Position numbers and translations under genes: made by a program | Part shown: one piece after another, positions 8,961-18,673 of the stretch | Layout of the letters: each line of letters begins with the position of its first letter | How positions within the stretch are numbered: the first letter of the stretch is position 1 | Source: Halieaceae bacterium | Lineage (GTDB): Bacteria; Pseudomonadota; Gammaproteobacteria; Pseudomonadales; Halieaceae | NCBI GenBank assembly: GCA_902613175.1 | Contig: CACMGJ010000003.1 | Coordinates: 1-64,000 of the forward strand | Length of the DNA stretch: 64,000 bases | Direction: 5' to 3' | Notes under the pieces: generated by a model | Database searches by the model: none | Told to the model about the DNA's origin: nothing | Seen by the model: the letters and a program-made list of their open reading frames with translations, nothing else

Positions 8961-11021
8961 CTAAAAAGCACCCTCAATAACCATAGTATAGGAGTAACCA
9001 AAGTTGCGACTCCGGCGCTCTGAAAACAGGACTTCATCCGCCAGTCGGTCACTGTAGACTGTTCGCCGGAAGCGGTTCTCGGCACTCAGCAAATTCCAAG
9101 CGAAGGCCTTGACGGTCAGCCCCATCACGTCCTTGTGCTCAACGAAGAAGTAAAGAGTTCCGCGGCTTTTGTTGTTGAAACTGACTTCATCGATTCGGAC
9201 GCTAGGCGCCTGCTCCCCATAATCAATAACAGCACCGATAGCCCAGGGCGTCTCATTGAAATCCTGTCGAAGGCTCAGCTCATAAGACTTGTAATAGTCG
9301 CCACTGATTTTCCGTGTGCTACCCAGTATGGGGTCCTTCACTTTAGAGGTCATATAACCGAGCGAGAGGTCCGCACGCCCGCCTTTCCAGAGGAGCTGAT
9401 CACTGAGTAATGTCGCATCGAAAAAGCCACCATAGGCAGTAGCGCTATCGATATTCCCAGGCGCTTGACCACCTCCCTCAATAGGAATCCGGTCAACAAT
9501 GTCTTCTACATCTTCATAGAACAAGCTTAAGGTCAGGTTGCCCGACTTACCCAATGACCGCTGGGCTTCGAGGGTAAAGTCCCAGGACTGCGGTGGTACC
9601 AAATTGACGTTGGTAACGTCTTCTCGCCCCTGATTCACATCCACCGACGCAATGAAATCAAAAAATCGCAGCTGCCCCACGGCTCGCTCAAGCTTTGCTG
9701 AGAGAAACAGGTCATCCGTGGGTTTGTAGTTAAGCGCCACAAAGCCTTTCGGGCGGACAAAGTCGCGCGTGACTTTGGAGCTGCCGGTCTGCCTGATTTC
9801 TGAGTACTCAGCACCTACGGTTGCCTGAAGGGTCAACTGATCATTCAGTCGCTTGCTGACGTTAAGCGTTGACTCGGTGCGCGTCTCTTCGACACGAGCC
9901 TTTGCGTCAGGGAGGTCGACTGGAATAAACACACCGTCGACGTTGAGCTTGTCGAGCTGAGAGTCGAGGTCGAGGTAATTCTCCGTCGCCTCTAATGACC
10001 ATCGCCACTGACTGTCCCAAGCAGGGAATGAGAACTCGGTCCTAATAATAGACTCAGCCTCATCGGCTTGGCGTGTGAACGCAGTGCCATCGACCAGACC
10101 ATTTACAAATGTCGTGGTAGTCCGATCAATCGTTGGGCTGGACTCAAAGCGATGAAGCCCTATGAGCTTTAGGCGCCCCACACCGAGGTCGAATTCGTAA
10201 TCGGCTCCGATCTCGTAGTTGTGTTCATCCTCGGCCGAACTAAGGATACGTGTATTCTCGTCAGGGTCGCCCACAAGTCGCTCAGAGGTCTCTCCTCTGT
10301 CTGAGTAATTGCCATTGAGCTCGGCCACGAGGTTGAAGGCATTGCCGCTCTCAGTTACGCGCGAGTAAGAGCCTGAAATCGATGGTCGATCGAATTCGTC
10401 GAATGCTCTTTCAGATCGTATGTCGGTAATCTCACCTACAGAATCTCTAACAACTTCATCTCCGGCATCACTAAAAGTGCGCTGCTCGTTAGCAACCCGC
10501 ACGGTCCATTCAGAATCATTGCCACCGCCTGTCATGGCAACAGTGAACTCACGGAGCCGCTCCTCCGAATTTGCCCCTGTGGGACGGAATCGAGGCGTAT
10601 AACGAAATAAACCCGTGGCCTCCTTCTCAGCCGCCGTAATAACATTGACGACCTGACCTGAAATACCACCAATATCGAGGCTGGCTCCATCGACCACCTC
10701 GAGTCGAATGACGCTATCGACCGAGAGTCGTTCTAGGGCCTCGGCAGGGCCATTAGATTTGCCGGATACTCGGCGTCCATTGATAAGGACATTGGTGTCA
10801 GCCTGACCAAAGCCTCGATCGCCTCCGCCCTCGTCAATGCTGAACCCCGGAATCTGCTGAACCAGATCAAGTGCGGATCTTGGGACAAATTGCGAAAAAT
10901 CCTCGGGGTAATAAGTTTGCCGAATCGCTTTATCGGCAGTTTTGTTAGCCTCAACCAAAGGTGCGAGAGTTGTCAGCAAAAGTGTGCTGAGTAATACGAG
11001 TGGATATCGGTTATGCATCAT
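8961..11021 (-). CDS. TonB-dependent outer-membrane receptor
   Basis: A 686-residue receptor with a signal peptide (about residues 1-25), a plug domain (SALDLVQQIPGFSID, TNVLINGRRVSGKS, VIRLEVVDGASLDIGGISG) and a long beta-barrel ending in an aromatic residue (VIEGAF), as outer-membrane proteins do. Such receptors import a ligand into the periplasm using TonB energy. The ligand cannot be told from sequence. No transporter or Fur-type box is adjacent, so an organic ligand is as likely as an iron carrier. The divergent neighbour is the cyclase-hydrolase fusion. Confidence 0.88.
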   Translation of the reverse strand: MMHNRYPLVLLSTLLLTTLAPLVEANKTADKAIRQTYYPEDFSQFVPRSALDLVQQIPGFSIDEGGGDRGFGQADTNVLINGRRVSGKSNGPAEALERLSVDSVIRLEVVDGASLDIGGISGQVVNVITAAEKEATGLFRYTPRFRPTGANSEERLREFTVAMTGGGNDSEWTVRVANEQRTFSDAGDEVVRDSVGEITDIRSERAFDEFDRPSISGSYSRVTESGNAFNLVAELNGNYSDRGETSERLVGDPDENTRILSSAEDEHNYEIGADYEFDLGVGRLKLIGLHRFESSPTIDRTTTTFVNGLVDGTAFTRQADEAESIIRTEFSFPAWDSQWRWSLEATENYLDLDSQLDKLNVDGVFIPVDLPDAKARVEETRTESTLNVSKRLNDQLTLQATVGAEYSEIRQTGSSKVTRDFVRPKGFVALNYKPTDDLFLSAKLERAVGQLRFFDFIASVDVNQGREDVTNVNLVPPQSWDFTLEAQRSLGKSGNLTLSLFYEDVEDIVDRIPIEGGGQAPGNIDSATAYGGFFDATLLSDQLLWKGGRADLSLGYMTSKVKDPILGSTRKISGDYYKSYELSLRQDFNETPWAIGAVIDYGEQAPSVRIDEVSFNNKSRGTLYFFVEHKDVMGLTVKAFAWNLLSAENRFRRTVYSDRLADEVLFSERRSRNFGYSYTMVIEGAF

Positions 11022-11324
11022 TAAATTCTGAGGTGTGGGTATTCAAGTAACTCCGGCGTGCGAAATTATATACCCCTGATGAAGATATATGCCCCTCAAA
11101 AGGTAGAGCAATCGACGATAGGCCGATACCTGAATTTCGCCATAACTTTAGAGGTCTCATTCAACTCGAGACTAGGAGCTATCTTGGCTGTTAGCCGCGA
11201 TAGGAACCCAATACTTTCAATTTACTCTTTGAATTTTCTAAGTCTCATAGGAAGCGGACTTAAGTTTTTGACATGTGCGTCATCCCATGTAACTTAGGTT
11301 AAGTATCAACGCAGGAGATCAAAA
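11022..11324 (+). other. Intergenic region between receptor and cyclase-hydrolase genes
   Basis: A 303-bp divergent promoter region. It contains no reading frame that I believe in, no palindromic operator that stands out and no Fur-type box. A good ribosome binding site (AGGAGAT) lies directly before the rightward gene. Confidence 0.4.
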
Positions 11325-12704
11325 ATGCGGCAGGAAGTTCGAACAGAGTTTGCCGAGCGTGAGGGAACGAGAATCGCGTATCGGGTTTTCGGCACGGGTT
11401 CTCGAGATCTGGTGATAGTACCGGGAATAATCTCACACGTGGAATATGCTCACGAGCTACCCGGCTACGACGAATTCATTGATTACGTAGCACCTCATTT
11501 TAGGGTGATCATTTTTGATAAGAGAGGGAACGGCTTATCACAGAAAATAGGGGATCTGCCGCCGACGCTGGAACAACGGATGGACGACATTCGATTTGTA
11601 ATGGACGCTGCTAACTCTAAGCAAGCCACAATCATGGGGGTGTCAGAGGGCGGCTCGCTCAGCGCACTTTTTGCGGCCATGTATCCTGATAGAACTGAAC
11701 GCCTTATTTTATTCGGAGCCTTCGCTCATACCCCAGGCCTCGAGCGGCTTCATCGATTCCCTTCTTTCATGCACGGATTTTTGAAAAATCGAGCCATGAA
11801 AAAGGCAGTGGCGCGGGTTCACAAAACCTGGGGTGATGGTTCGTTCTGTCGCAGTGTTTTGCCCTCACGCACAATGATAAATAGTGAATTGCGTCGAAAA
11901 TGTCGTGAGTTCGAGCGCGCGTCGACGAATTCCAGTGACATGGGGAAAATGATGTCGCTGCTAAGCGAGATGGATGTAACATCATTTTTAAAAGATGTGC
12001 GGTGCCCAACCTTAGTGATGCACTCACACGACGATCAGTTAATCCCGTTTCGATACGGAGAAGCACTCCACGAAGGTATTAAAGACTCGGAACTGATAGA
12101 GCTGTCGGATGCAGGTCATACTTACTTCATGTCAAAGGACAAGCGAATCGCCGACGCTATCATTTCTTTTGCGACAAGCGAGCAAGCTCAAATAAGTGCA
12201 CAGGAAGAGACTGGACGTGTCTTGGCCACGGTCATGTTCAACGACATAGTCGGCTCTACAAGGCTACAAGTGGAGTTAGGTGACGAGCAGTGGCGAATCA
12301 AGATTAGACGGTTCGAAGCCATCTGCAAGCAGCACATCCAAGATTTCGATGGCATTTTCATTAAAGGCCTTGGCGATGGAGTGTTGGCGGTCTTCTCTGG
12401 TCCCGCTAGAGCGATCCGCTGCGCTCTCGCGATAAAAGAAGCCGCAAATACCCTAGATATAAAACTTCGCACTGGCTTACACATAGGAGAAATCGAAAAA
12501 GACCAGCAAGACATCAGCGGTATCAATGTCAACCTGGCTTCTCGCATTCAGTCCGTGGCTAACGCAGATCAAGTCCTGGTTTCCGACGTTTTGAAAAGTC
12601 TCGCCTTCGGGTCTGGCTTGAGCTTTCAAGACTTGGGAGACTATGAACTAAAAGGATTTGATGGTAAATGGCGCCTTTCAGAGGCAAGCACTGTGGACGC
12701 GTGA
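11325..12704 (+). CDS. Alpha/beta-hydrolase fused to class III nucleotide cyclase
   Basis: A 459-residue two-domain cytoplasmic protein. Residues ~1-285 are an alpha/beta-hydrolase with nucleophile elbow GVSEGG, acid in HSHDDQLIP and catalytic histidine in DAGHTYF. Residues ~300-455 are a class III adenylate/guanylate cyclase catalytic domain: FNDIVGSTR and the aspartate of GLGDGVLAVF are the metal-binding pair, the lysine just before GLGDG fits adenine recognition, and NVNLASRI supplies the transition-state Asn and Arg. All key residues of both domains are present, so both may be active. Such fusions are known; the hydrolase half is presumed to sense or process a small molecule. Strong SD (GGAGATC) before ATG 11325. 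Confidence 0.88.
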   Translation: MRQEVRTEFAEREGTRIAYRVFGTGSRDLVIVPGIISHVEYAHELPGYDEFIDYVAPHFRVIIFDKRGNGLSQKIGDLPPTLEQRMDDIRFVMDAANSKQATIMGVSEGGSLSALFAAMYPDRTERLILFGAFAHTPGLERLHRFPSFMHGFLKNRAMKKAVARVHKTWGDGSFCRSVLPSRTMINSELRRKCREFERASTNSSDMGKMMSLLSEMDVTSFLKDVRCPTLVMHSHDDQLIPFRYGEALHEGIKDSELIELSDAGHTYFMSKDKRIADAIISFATSEQAQISAQEETGRVLATVMFNDIVGSTRLQVELGDEQWRIKIRRFEAICKQHIQDFDGIFIKGLGDGVLAVFSGPARAIRCALAIKEAANTLDIKLRTGLHIGEIEKDQQDISGINVNLASRIQSVANADQVLVSDVLKSLAFGSGLSFQDLGDYELKGFDGKWRLSEASTVDA

Positions 12705-12806
12705 ATTAATGCAACTGATCAAAAGCCACGGGCGGGATGTACCTTTTCTTTTTTGGATATTTGCAGAGAGTCAAACAAGACCCCAGCGCGGCTCCTATGT
12801 GAACAT

Positions 12807-12828
12807 TTGGCGCCGCTGACGGCGCCAA
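12807..12828. terminator. Bidirectional hairpin terminator
   Basis: A perfect 9-bp inverted repeat, TTGGCGCCG and CGGCGCCAA, with the tetraloop CTGA. It is followed on the + strand by GTCCTTTT and sits between the convergent cyclase-hydrolase and PDZ-lipoprotein genes, so it can end both transcripts. Confidence 0.75.
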
Positions 12829-12845
12829 GTCCTTTTGCTGTTTAG

Positions 12846-13583
12846 CTAGCGTGTAACTGAATAGCCTTGCTGTTCAAGTTCAAAGCGGTCTTCGCGCATG
12901 CTACCTGTGGCCACGACTTTACCAGCCTCATTGAAAACAAATCGGGTCACCACATGAGACTCGACTAACTGACCAGACACATCGTCCTTGTTAGCAACAG
13001 TAGTCCACGCATAGGCCACATCTCCATCTGTTATAACCTCGTTGAAGGTGTAGGATTCTGCTCCCCAATCGCTTCCATCACCCGAACTCATCCACTCAAT
13101 CATATCCGCCTTTGATATCGTAGATTCAATTTTCCCCCGTTTAACTCGCACGAAGATAGTTTCCTCTCCTCGTTCGATAACCGCTGCTACTTCTTCGCCC
13201 GGGGCGCCACGAAAACTTAGCTTGCCAGAATCTCTATTCTCGGGCGTGACGTCGATACCTCTGACCGACTTAAACTCATCGCCCACTTCTAACACCTCTG
13301 ATGCAGGACTCCCGGGAACGATTGTTTCAACAATCATACGACCAGACTCATCCGTGTTGTCGTAAGTGAAACCAAAACCAACATACCTAGGTCGGTAGAA
13401 CAGCCCATCATCAGCCATGTATTCATTAACTGCGCTTATTGCTGCCGCTTGACTGGTCTGACCTGCCTTAAGCCATTCCTTCACCGCTTCCGCATGAGCC
13501 GAATCTGTATCGACTTCGCTGCACGCCGAAAGTACCAAAACGCTCGCGCTCAGGAAAAATATCTTTGCTGCTTTGAACTTCAT
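12846..13583 (-). CDS. PDZ-domain lipoprotein
   Basis: A 245-residue lipoprotein: signal peptide with lipobox LSAC near residue 20, then a short helical part, then a PDZ-like domain at about residues 65-150 (VGFGFTYDN, IVETIVPGSPASE, VGDEFKSVRGIDV, RGAPGEEVAAVIERG). The last ~90 residues (DMIEWMSSGDGSDWG through VVTRFVFNEAGKVVATGS) look like an NTF2-type fold. It probably sits in the periplasm bound to a membrane and binds a peptide or small ligand. GGGGG upstream of ATG 13583 is the ribosome binding site. Confidence 0.75.
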   Translation of the reverse strand: MKFKAAKIFFLSASVLVLSACSEVDTDSAHAEAVKEWLKAGQTSQAAAISAVNEYMADDGLFYRPRYVGFGFTYDNTDESGRMIVETIVPGSPASEVLEVGDEFKSVRGIDVTPENRDSGKLSFRGAPGEEVAAVIERGEETIFVRVKRGKIESTISKADMIEWMSSGDGSDWGAESYTFNEVITDGDVAYAWTTVANKDDVSGQLVESHVVTRFVFNEAGKVVATGSMREDRFELEQQGYSVTR

Positions 13584-14066
13584 TGAAACCCCCTATTTGC
13601 TTGTGCTTTTTTCTTCGAACAAGTCAGAAGCGACTTCGCAATTCGCTTCATCTCACGAGGCTCACGTACAAGGTCTAAGCTAAAGCCTGAAAGCTTGCAA
13701 CCAATAACGTAGGTGAGCGATTCCAGATTACCCTAAGCCGAGAATAAGTAACAATCAAACTAAGTCAATTCCAATGAAATTGTGCAAATTACATGCACTA
13801 TGGATTCGATGGCTCGTGGTCCCCAATGGCTTTATTCATAGCGGTAATCATCGACTGCGAAAATCCTGATCCTCATTAGCCCCTCATTGCCCGCTAAACA
13901 CACCTGAGATCCATAACCATAACCTGTGAGTATCTTTCGCTACCGTGTTCAGCTAGCGTAGGTATGCGAACGGCTGAACGAGCTACTTGATGGCAGCCTT
14001 GTTCCCTTGGCCGATTCGTGAAATGAATTTTAATAACAAGGGATTCACCACATCAGCGATGTTTCA
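13584..14066. other. Intergenic region with no recognisable gene
   Basis: 483 bp between divergent genes. I found no frame with a credible start and ribosome binding site, no RNA-like structure and no clear operator. It should hold the promoters for the PDZ lipoprotein and the crotonase operon. Confidence 0.4.
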
Positions 14067-14909
14067 ATGATTACTGTCTCGCAAGCTGACCGGGTGCTTA
14101 CTGTCACCTTAAACCGGCCCGATGACCTCAATCCGCTATGCTGGCAGGTGCTAAACGAAATAAAAGCTGTGTTGGATGAGGTCGTAAACAACGACGCCGT
14201 AGGTGTCATAGTTATTGGTGCTGCGGGTAAGGCATTTTCAACCGGCTACGACTTGCGCGAAGAGCATTGGATTACTTCTCAATATCCCGCCAACTTTGAT
14301 GATCATGTCGACATTCGGCAGGACAGAGACGATGTCCACACCATTGTCGATTACTGGATGAAGCTGTGGCGTTACCCCAAACCCATCATTGCGAAAGTGC
14401 AGGGTGACTGCCTTTCTGGTGCTGGGGAACTACTGGGTGTTTGTGACCTAGCCATTGTGAGTGAACACGCAAGATTTGGTCATCCCGCTGGACGGGATCT
14501 CGGAATACCGCCCTCAATCATGTTTTGGCCGATGCTCATCGGCTTACGAAAGACTAAAGAATTGCTCTACACGTCTCGGCTGATCAGTGCCACAGAGGCA
14601 CAACAAATTGGACTGGTAAATGAAGTCGTCCCGCATGACCAATTGAATGATCGCGTGGCGATGATTGCGGCGCATATAGCGAGAGCGCCCAGTGATAATT
14701 TATCCATTCTCAAAGAGGTCTCAAATACATGGTTCGAGAACATGGGTATGGAATCGTCAGTGAGACGCGGGGCAGATTTAGACGCTATTTATCATCAGTT
14801 CGATAGTTTCAAAGACTTCTTTCGCACACTGCGCAGCGAGGGTGTCAAAGCGGCTTTTAAGAAGCGGCGTGGCCTATTCGGTAAATGCGTCCAAAGACTA
14901 TCAGCATAA
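14067..14909 (+). CDS. Enoyl-CoA hydratase/isomerase family protein
   Basis: A 280-residue crotonase-fold protein. The oxyanion-hole segments are visible (AFSTGYDLRE and GDCLSGAGELLGVCDLA), and the glutamate of GAGELL matches the first catalytic Glu of rat enoyl-CoA hydratase (Glu144). The second catalytic Glu, in the FGQPE motif, is replaced (FGHPA), so standard hydration of 2-enoyl-CoA is doubtful; isomerase, hydrolase or other crotonase chemistry is possible. It is followed 45 bp later by an acyl-CoA synthetase on the same strand, which probably supplies its CoA substrate. Confidence 0.8.
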   Translation: MITVSQADRVLTVTLNRPDDLNPLCWQVLNEIKAVLDEVVNNDAVGVIVIGAAGKAFSTGYDLREEHWITSQYPANFDDHVDIRQDRDDVHTIVDYWMKLWRYPKPIIAKVQGDCLSGAGELLGVCDLAIVSEHARFGHPAGRDLGIPPSIMFWPMLIGLRKTKELLYTSRLISATEAQQIGLVNEVVPHDQLNDRVAMIAAHIARAPSDNLSILKEVSNTWFENMGMESSVRRGADLDAIYHQFDSFKDFFRTLRSEGVKAAFKKRRGLFGKCVQRLSA

Positions 14910-14954
14910 GAAGTTCACTGTGATGGGTGAGCTTAAAGCAGAGAGGGATAGTGA

Positions 14955-16610
14955 ATGGACCTCCCGGTTGGCGAGAGTTACGGGGAAATATGCCGCAAGT
15001 TTTCATGGCAGATTCCCGAGTATTTCAATATTGCGGACGCCGTCTGTGATCGTTGGGCTGACGACGCGAACCGTATTGCGATCACTCACGAAAGGCTCGA
15101 CGGCTCGATCAAACATTTAACCTTTGCCGAGATAAAGCGCTACTCAAATCAACTCGCGAATCTGCTCCACAGTCTGGGTGTGGCGCAAGGTGATCGTGCG
15201 CTCATACTTCTCACGCAATCGCCAGAGTGTGCTATCTCTCACCTCGCCTGCTTCAAATCAGGCGTCGTTTCCTGTTTGGCCTCCGTGCTCTTTGGGCCCG
15301 ATGCGATAGAACATCGGCTATCGAGCACTGAAGCAAAAGTGTGCATTACCAACAAAGCAAATCTGCAGAAAGTTCAGAGTATACGGAGCCTATGCCCATC
15401 GCTTGAGCACATCGTGGTAGTCGATGATGAGTCCCCTACGAACGCCTTATCGCTGTGGGCTGCCATCTCAGAGCAACCAGATGATTTTGATAATGTGAAA
15501 ACGCGTAGCGAAGATACGGCCTGGATTAGCTTTACCTACGGGACGACAGGCCAGCCTAAAGGTGTGCTGATGCCTCACCGTGTCCTGCTTGGCAACAAGC
15601 CGCTGTTTGAGTACTACTACGACTATGGCCCGAGAGAAGGCGATACGCTGTGGTCACCTGCCGATTGGGCATGGATTGCGGGTCTCATCAACATTCTCCT
15701 CGTCGGGTGGTACTCAGGCTGCAGAGTCGTCTCAACCGACATGGAAGGGTTTAACGCACAAGCTGCCTTCCGCATTTTGGGTCAGCATGACATTATGGTC
15801 TCTCTGCTGACGCCTACAGTACTCAAACTCATGCGGCAGATTGATTCCGACGCGTCCCCTGAACTTCAGCTTCGTGTGGTGTTGAGCGGCGGGGAAGCTG
15901 TCGGGAAAGAATTAGCATTGTGGGCCGATGAGCGCTTTGGACTGACGATTAGCGAAGGCTTTGGACAAACTGAATGCAACGGCATGATTGGCACTAACCC
16001 GAGACTCATGGAGGTTCGCCATGGCTCCTTGGGCAAGGCAATGCCTGGTTCAGTCTGCGCCATCGTTGATGATGATGGGAATGAGGTGGAGCGTGGCGTT
16101 CAGGGCAACATCGCCATTAAGAGGCCGCATCCGGCAATGTTCTCGGGTTACTTGAATAATCCCGAGGCGACGGCAAGTAAATTCATTGATGATTGGATGA
16201 TCACCGGTGACCTAGGGGAGCAGGACGCAGATGGATTCTTGTGGTTCCACGGTCGCACGGATGATGTGATTACAAGCTCTGGCTACCGTATTGGACCGAC
16301 AGAAAGAGAGGACTGCTTACTCAAAAGCCCTGCTGTGCAGCTTGCGGCCGTAATTGGTGTGCCCGATGAGACCCGCACCGAAATCATCAAAGCCTTTATC
16401 GTTGTCTCCGAAAGTGCCGAACCAACTGAGACACTCGCTGAGTCGCTTAAGGAGCTGGTGAGGGAACATCTCGCAAAACACGAGGTCCCGAAGCTGATCG
16501 AATTTGTCGACAGCCTACCTATGACAACCACAGGGAAAATTATGCGGCGAACACTGCGCGATCAGGAAATTGCCGCAGGAGCTGAGCGAGCCCAAAGCGA
16601 GCGCAATTAA
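14955..16610 (+). CDS. AMP-dependent acyl-CoA synthetase
   Basis: A 551-residue adenylate-forming ligase, most like the medium-chain acyl-CoA synthetase (ACSM/AcsA-like) group. The P-loop FTYGTTGQPKGV (A3), the YGTTE-equivalent GFGQTECNG (A5), ITGDLGEQDADGF (A7) and RTDDVITSSGYRIGP (A8 hinge) are all present, and the catalytic lysine lies in the C-terminal TTTGKIMRR. It activates a carboxylic acid with ATP and CoA in the cytoplasm. The start ATG 14955 follows GAGAGGG. It probably forms an operon with the crotonase and the SMP-30-like lactonase. Confidence 0.87.
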   Translation: MDLPVGESYGEICRKFSWQIPEYFNIADAVCDRWADDANRIAITHERLDGSIKHLTFAEIKRYSNQLANLLHSLGVAQGDRALILLTQSPECAISHLACFKSGVVSCLASVLFGPDAIEHRLSSTEAKVCITNKANLQKVQSIRSLCPSLEHIVVVDDESPTNALSLWAAISEQPDDFDNVKTRSEDTAWISFTYGTTGQPKGVLMPHRVLLGNKPLFEYYYDYGPREGDTLWSPADWAWIAGLINILLVGWYSGCRVVSTDMEGFNAQAAFRILGQHDIMVSLLTPTVLKLMRQIDSDASPELQLRVVLSGGEAVGKELALWADERFGLTISEGFGQTECNGMIGTNPRLMEVRHGSLGKAMPGSVCAIVDDDGNEVERGVQGNIAIKRPHPAMFSGYLNNPEATASKFIDDWMITGDLGEQDADGFLWFHGRTDDVITSSGYRIGPTEREDCLLKSPAVQLAAVIGVPDETRTEIIKAFIVVSESAEPTETLAESLKELVREHLAKHEVPKLIEFVDSLPMTTTGKIMRRTLRDQEIAAGAERAQSERN

Positions 16611-16678
16611 GTCTGAGAGAGATCAGTACTACGCTGGTCTGGTAATCCCATACCCGAGCTGTGCGGGAGGTAAATACA

Positions 16679-17521
16679 ATGGATAACGGGATACTCATTT
16701 GTCAGGGTTTCACCTTCATTGAAGGTCCGCGATGGCACGAGGGGGCACTATGGTTTTCAGACTTTTACGACGAGGCCGTGTTCCGAGTCGTCCCGGCAGA
16801 GCTGCCAGAGAAAGTTGTCTCCGTACCACAACAGCCCTCAGGGCTGGGATGGTTGCCCAACGGTGATCTTCTCATTTCATCCATGTTGGATAAGACCATT
16901 TACCGATGGTCCGAAGCGCAAGGGCTTAATAAGTACGCGGACGTCTCAGCCATCGCAGAGCGGCGCATCAACGACATGCTCGTTGATCCCACAGGTCGAG
17001 CATGGGTAGGTAATTTCGGTTTTGTTCACCAAGATGGCGAAGCTATTGCACCAGGCACCTTAGCCCGCGTTGATACCGACCAGTCTGTGCATGCCGCTGC
17101 CGGTGATCTGCTTTTCGCGAACGGCATGGTGCTCCTCAATGGTGGCAACACACTTGTTGTGGCTGAGACCTATCGTGGGTGTCTCACCGCTTTCGATATC
17201 CAACCTACCGGAGATCTGGTAGGTCGCAGGCTATGGGCTCAACTGCCCGAGGGTGATGTACCTGATGGTATTTGCGTCGATGCCGAGGAAGCGATTTGGG
17301 TCGCTTCGCCCACCACAGGCTCAGTACTGCGAGTACGTGAGGGTGGCGAGGTAACCGACAGCATCCAAACCGGTCGAAAAGCCATCGCCTGTGCGCTGGG
17401 TGGTGACGAAGGCCGAACGCTTTTTGTGAGCTCCTCTGAATCGACCGATAGAGACATTTGTCTTGATCGTCGCTCGGCTTACATTCATGCCTTCGAGGTT
17501 GCCATTGCGTCTGTGAACTAA
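16679..17521 (+). CDS. SMP-30/gluconolactonase-like protein
   Basis: A 280-residue six-bladed beta-propeller of the SMP-30/gluconolactonase/LRE family. The metal-site Glu near the N-terminus (FIEGPRWHEGALWFSD), the NDMLVDPTGRAWVGNFGF blade and the D in VPDGICVDAEEAIWV are the usual ligands. Members hydrolyse lactones with a bound divalent metal. No signal peptide, so cytoplasmic. ATG 16679 is chosen because GGGAGGT lies 8 bp before it; an earlier GTG has no such site. Confidence 0.85.
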   Translation: MDNGILICQGFTFIEGPRWHEGALWFSDFYDEAVFRVVPAELPEKVVSVPQQPSGLGWLPNGDLLISSMLDKTIYRWSEAQGLNKYADVSAIAERRINDMLVDPTGRAWVGNFGFVHQDGEAIAPGTLARVDTDQSVHAAAGDLLFANGMVLLNGGNTLVVAETYRGCLTAFDIQPTGDLVGRRLWAQLPEGDVPDGICVDAEEAIWVASPTTGSVLRVREGGEVTDSIQTGRKAIACALGGDEGRTLFVSSSESTDRDICLDRRSAYIHAFEVAIASVN

Positions 17522-17568
17522 CTTCAACGTGCGGGGAGATGAAAACGGGGATCTCCGGCTCAAGCGAG

Positions 17569-18390
17569 TTACTTATAATTTGTTAGCTTTTGTTCGAGCA
17601 GCGTGAAGAGGTCGCCGACTGAGGAGCTACCTACCTCTCGCCCCTGCACGTCGAATTGCTTCAATGCACCGTCAAGGTCGGGATTGGCAAAATAAACGAT
17701 GCCGTGTCGCACCGGATTCTCAGCCCCTTGGCTGGTTACACGGTGAACAATGGCCGCCACCGATCGATTCGAGTGTTGAGTAATGAAGTTGAGCGCTTCA
17801 CCAAAGTTGATGACAAGGTGACCGTCGAGCACAGGCACATCGCAGAATTGACCTTCAAGCTCAATTTGTAGTCCAGGGCTCGTCGCGTCGAGAATCGTCA
17901 CGAATCCGTAGTCAGTGTGAGGCCGCAAGCCTAAGTCGGGTTGGGCAGTATCGTAGTGAACAAAGTTCAAAAATGCCGTGCCCTCGCCTGAAGAGTAACC
18001 CCCCGACGCTTCACTCCATAGAGGTTCAGGAATACCCGACTGGCAAAAGACTTCGCCCATAACCGCCCGACCAATGTCGTCAAGCTGGCGTCCAAACTGC
18101 GTGATCTCCGTTGGGTAGTGTTCATCCCAACGGTGACGGCGCAGGGCAAGCTTTGTCTGCTGGTTGTTTTCCAGTGAAATAAAGCCTTCGAGGTCACCGT
18201 ATTGCGGGATATCGCGGTAGGGGCTGTCGGCCTTCAATATCTCCTGACCAAAGCAGCGCGCTGCCTTTAGGTCGAGCCAGCTCGGCACCTTCAGATAAAA
18301 GATCCCCAGTTCCCAAGCGCGAGCCTGGTTTTTAGAAGACTCAAAAACTAATTTGTTCGCTTCATCAATGAAAGCTATTGGAAGATTCAT
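17569..18390 (-). CDS. 2OG-Fe(II) oxygenase, isopenicillin N synthase family
   Basis: A 273-residue non-haem iron dioxygenase. The iron facial triad is clear: HTDYGFVTIL gives His and Asp, and HRVTSQG gives the second His; the downstream RHGIVYF region is where the 2-oxoglutarate-binding Arg lies. The N-terminal region is shorter than usual for the family. It uses O2 and 2-oxoglutarate in the cytoplasm; substrate unknown. The upstream region, shared with the divergent unknown gene, holds a Fur-type box 218 bp from its start. Confidence 0.85.
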   Translation of the reverse strand: MNLPIAFIDEANKLVFESSKNQARAWELGIFYLKVPSWLDLKAARCFGQEILKADSPYRDIPQYGDLEGFISLENNQQTKLALRRHRWDEHYPTEITQFGRQLDDIGRAVMGEVFCQSGIPEPLWSEASGGYSSGEGTAFLNFVHYDTAQPDLGLRPHTDYGFVTILDATSPGLQIELEGQFCDVPVLDGHLVINFGEALNFITQHSNRSVAAIVHRVTSQGAENPVRHGIVYFANPDLDGALKQFDVQGREVGSSSVGDLFTLLEQKLTNYK

Positions 18391-18607
18391 ATCAAGGTTC
18401 TAATACCTCAGCCTCACAGTAGTGCTTTAGACCGTGCAGGCTGTTTCTCGCCGCAATTTCAGTTTTCGCATATACCGGTTGTGCTCCCGGTGATTGACAC
18501 CCTAGCTAAACCTAAAACTTGATACGCTTAGACACCACGCGAATCTAACACCCTACCGGTTCAAGCCTCTATTTTGCAGCACAACGCACATATCGTTCCT
18601 CACAAAC

Positions 18608-18626
18608 GAGAATGATTTGCATTATC
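18608..18626. promoter_or_regulatory. Fur-type operator
   Basis: The 19-mer GAGAATGATTTGCATTATC matches the classical Fur box GATAATGATAATCATTATC at 15 of 19 positions. Within it and one flank, AATGAT and ATCATT form an inverted repeat with a 7-bp spacer. It lies 48 bp before the unknown gene at 18674, the position expected for an iron-responsive repressor site. Confidence 0.7.
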
Positions 18627-18673
18627 ATTTGAAGGGAGATAAATTGACCCCTCAATAGATCGATAGCGGAACG

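Noticed and set aside
8942..8972. Short inverted repeats near the receptor stop as a terminator
   Set aside because: Stems of five to six pairs without a U run, partly inside coding sequence; too weak to call.
11058..11297. Plus-strand frame in the receptor/cyclase gap
   Set aside because: No ribosome binding site and no protein-like pattern; the region should hold divergent promoters.
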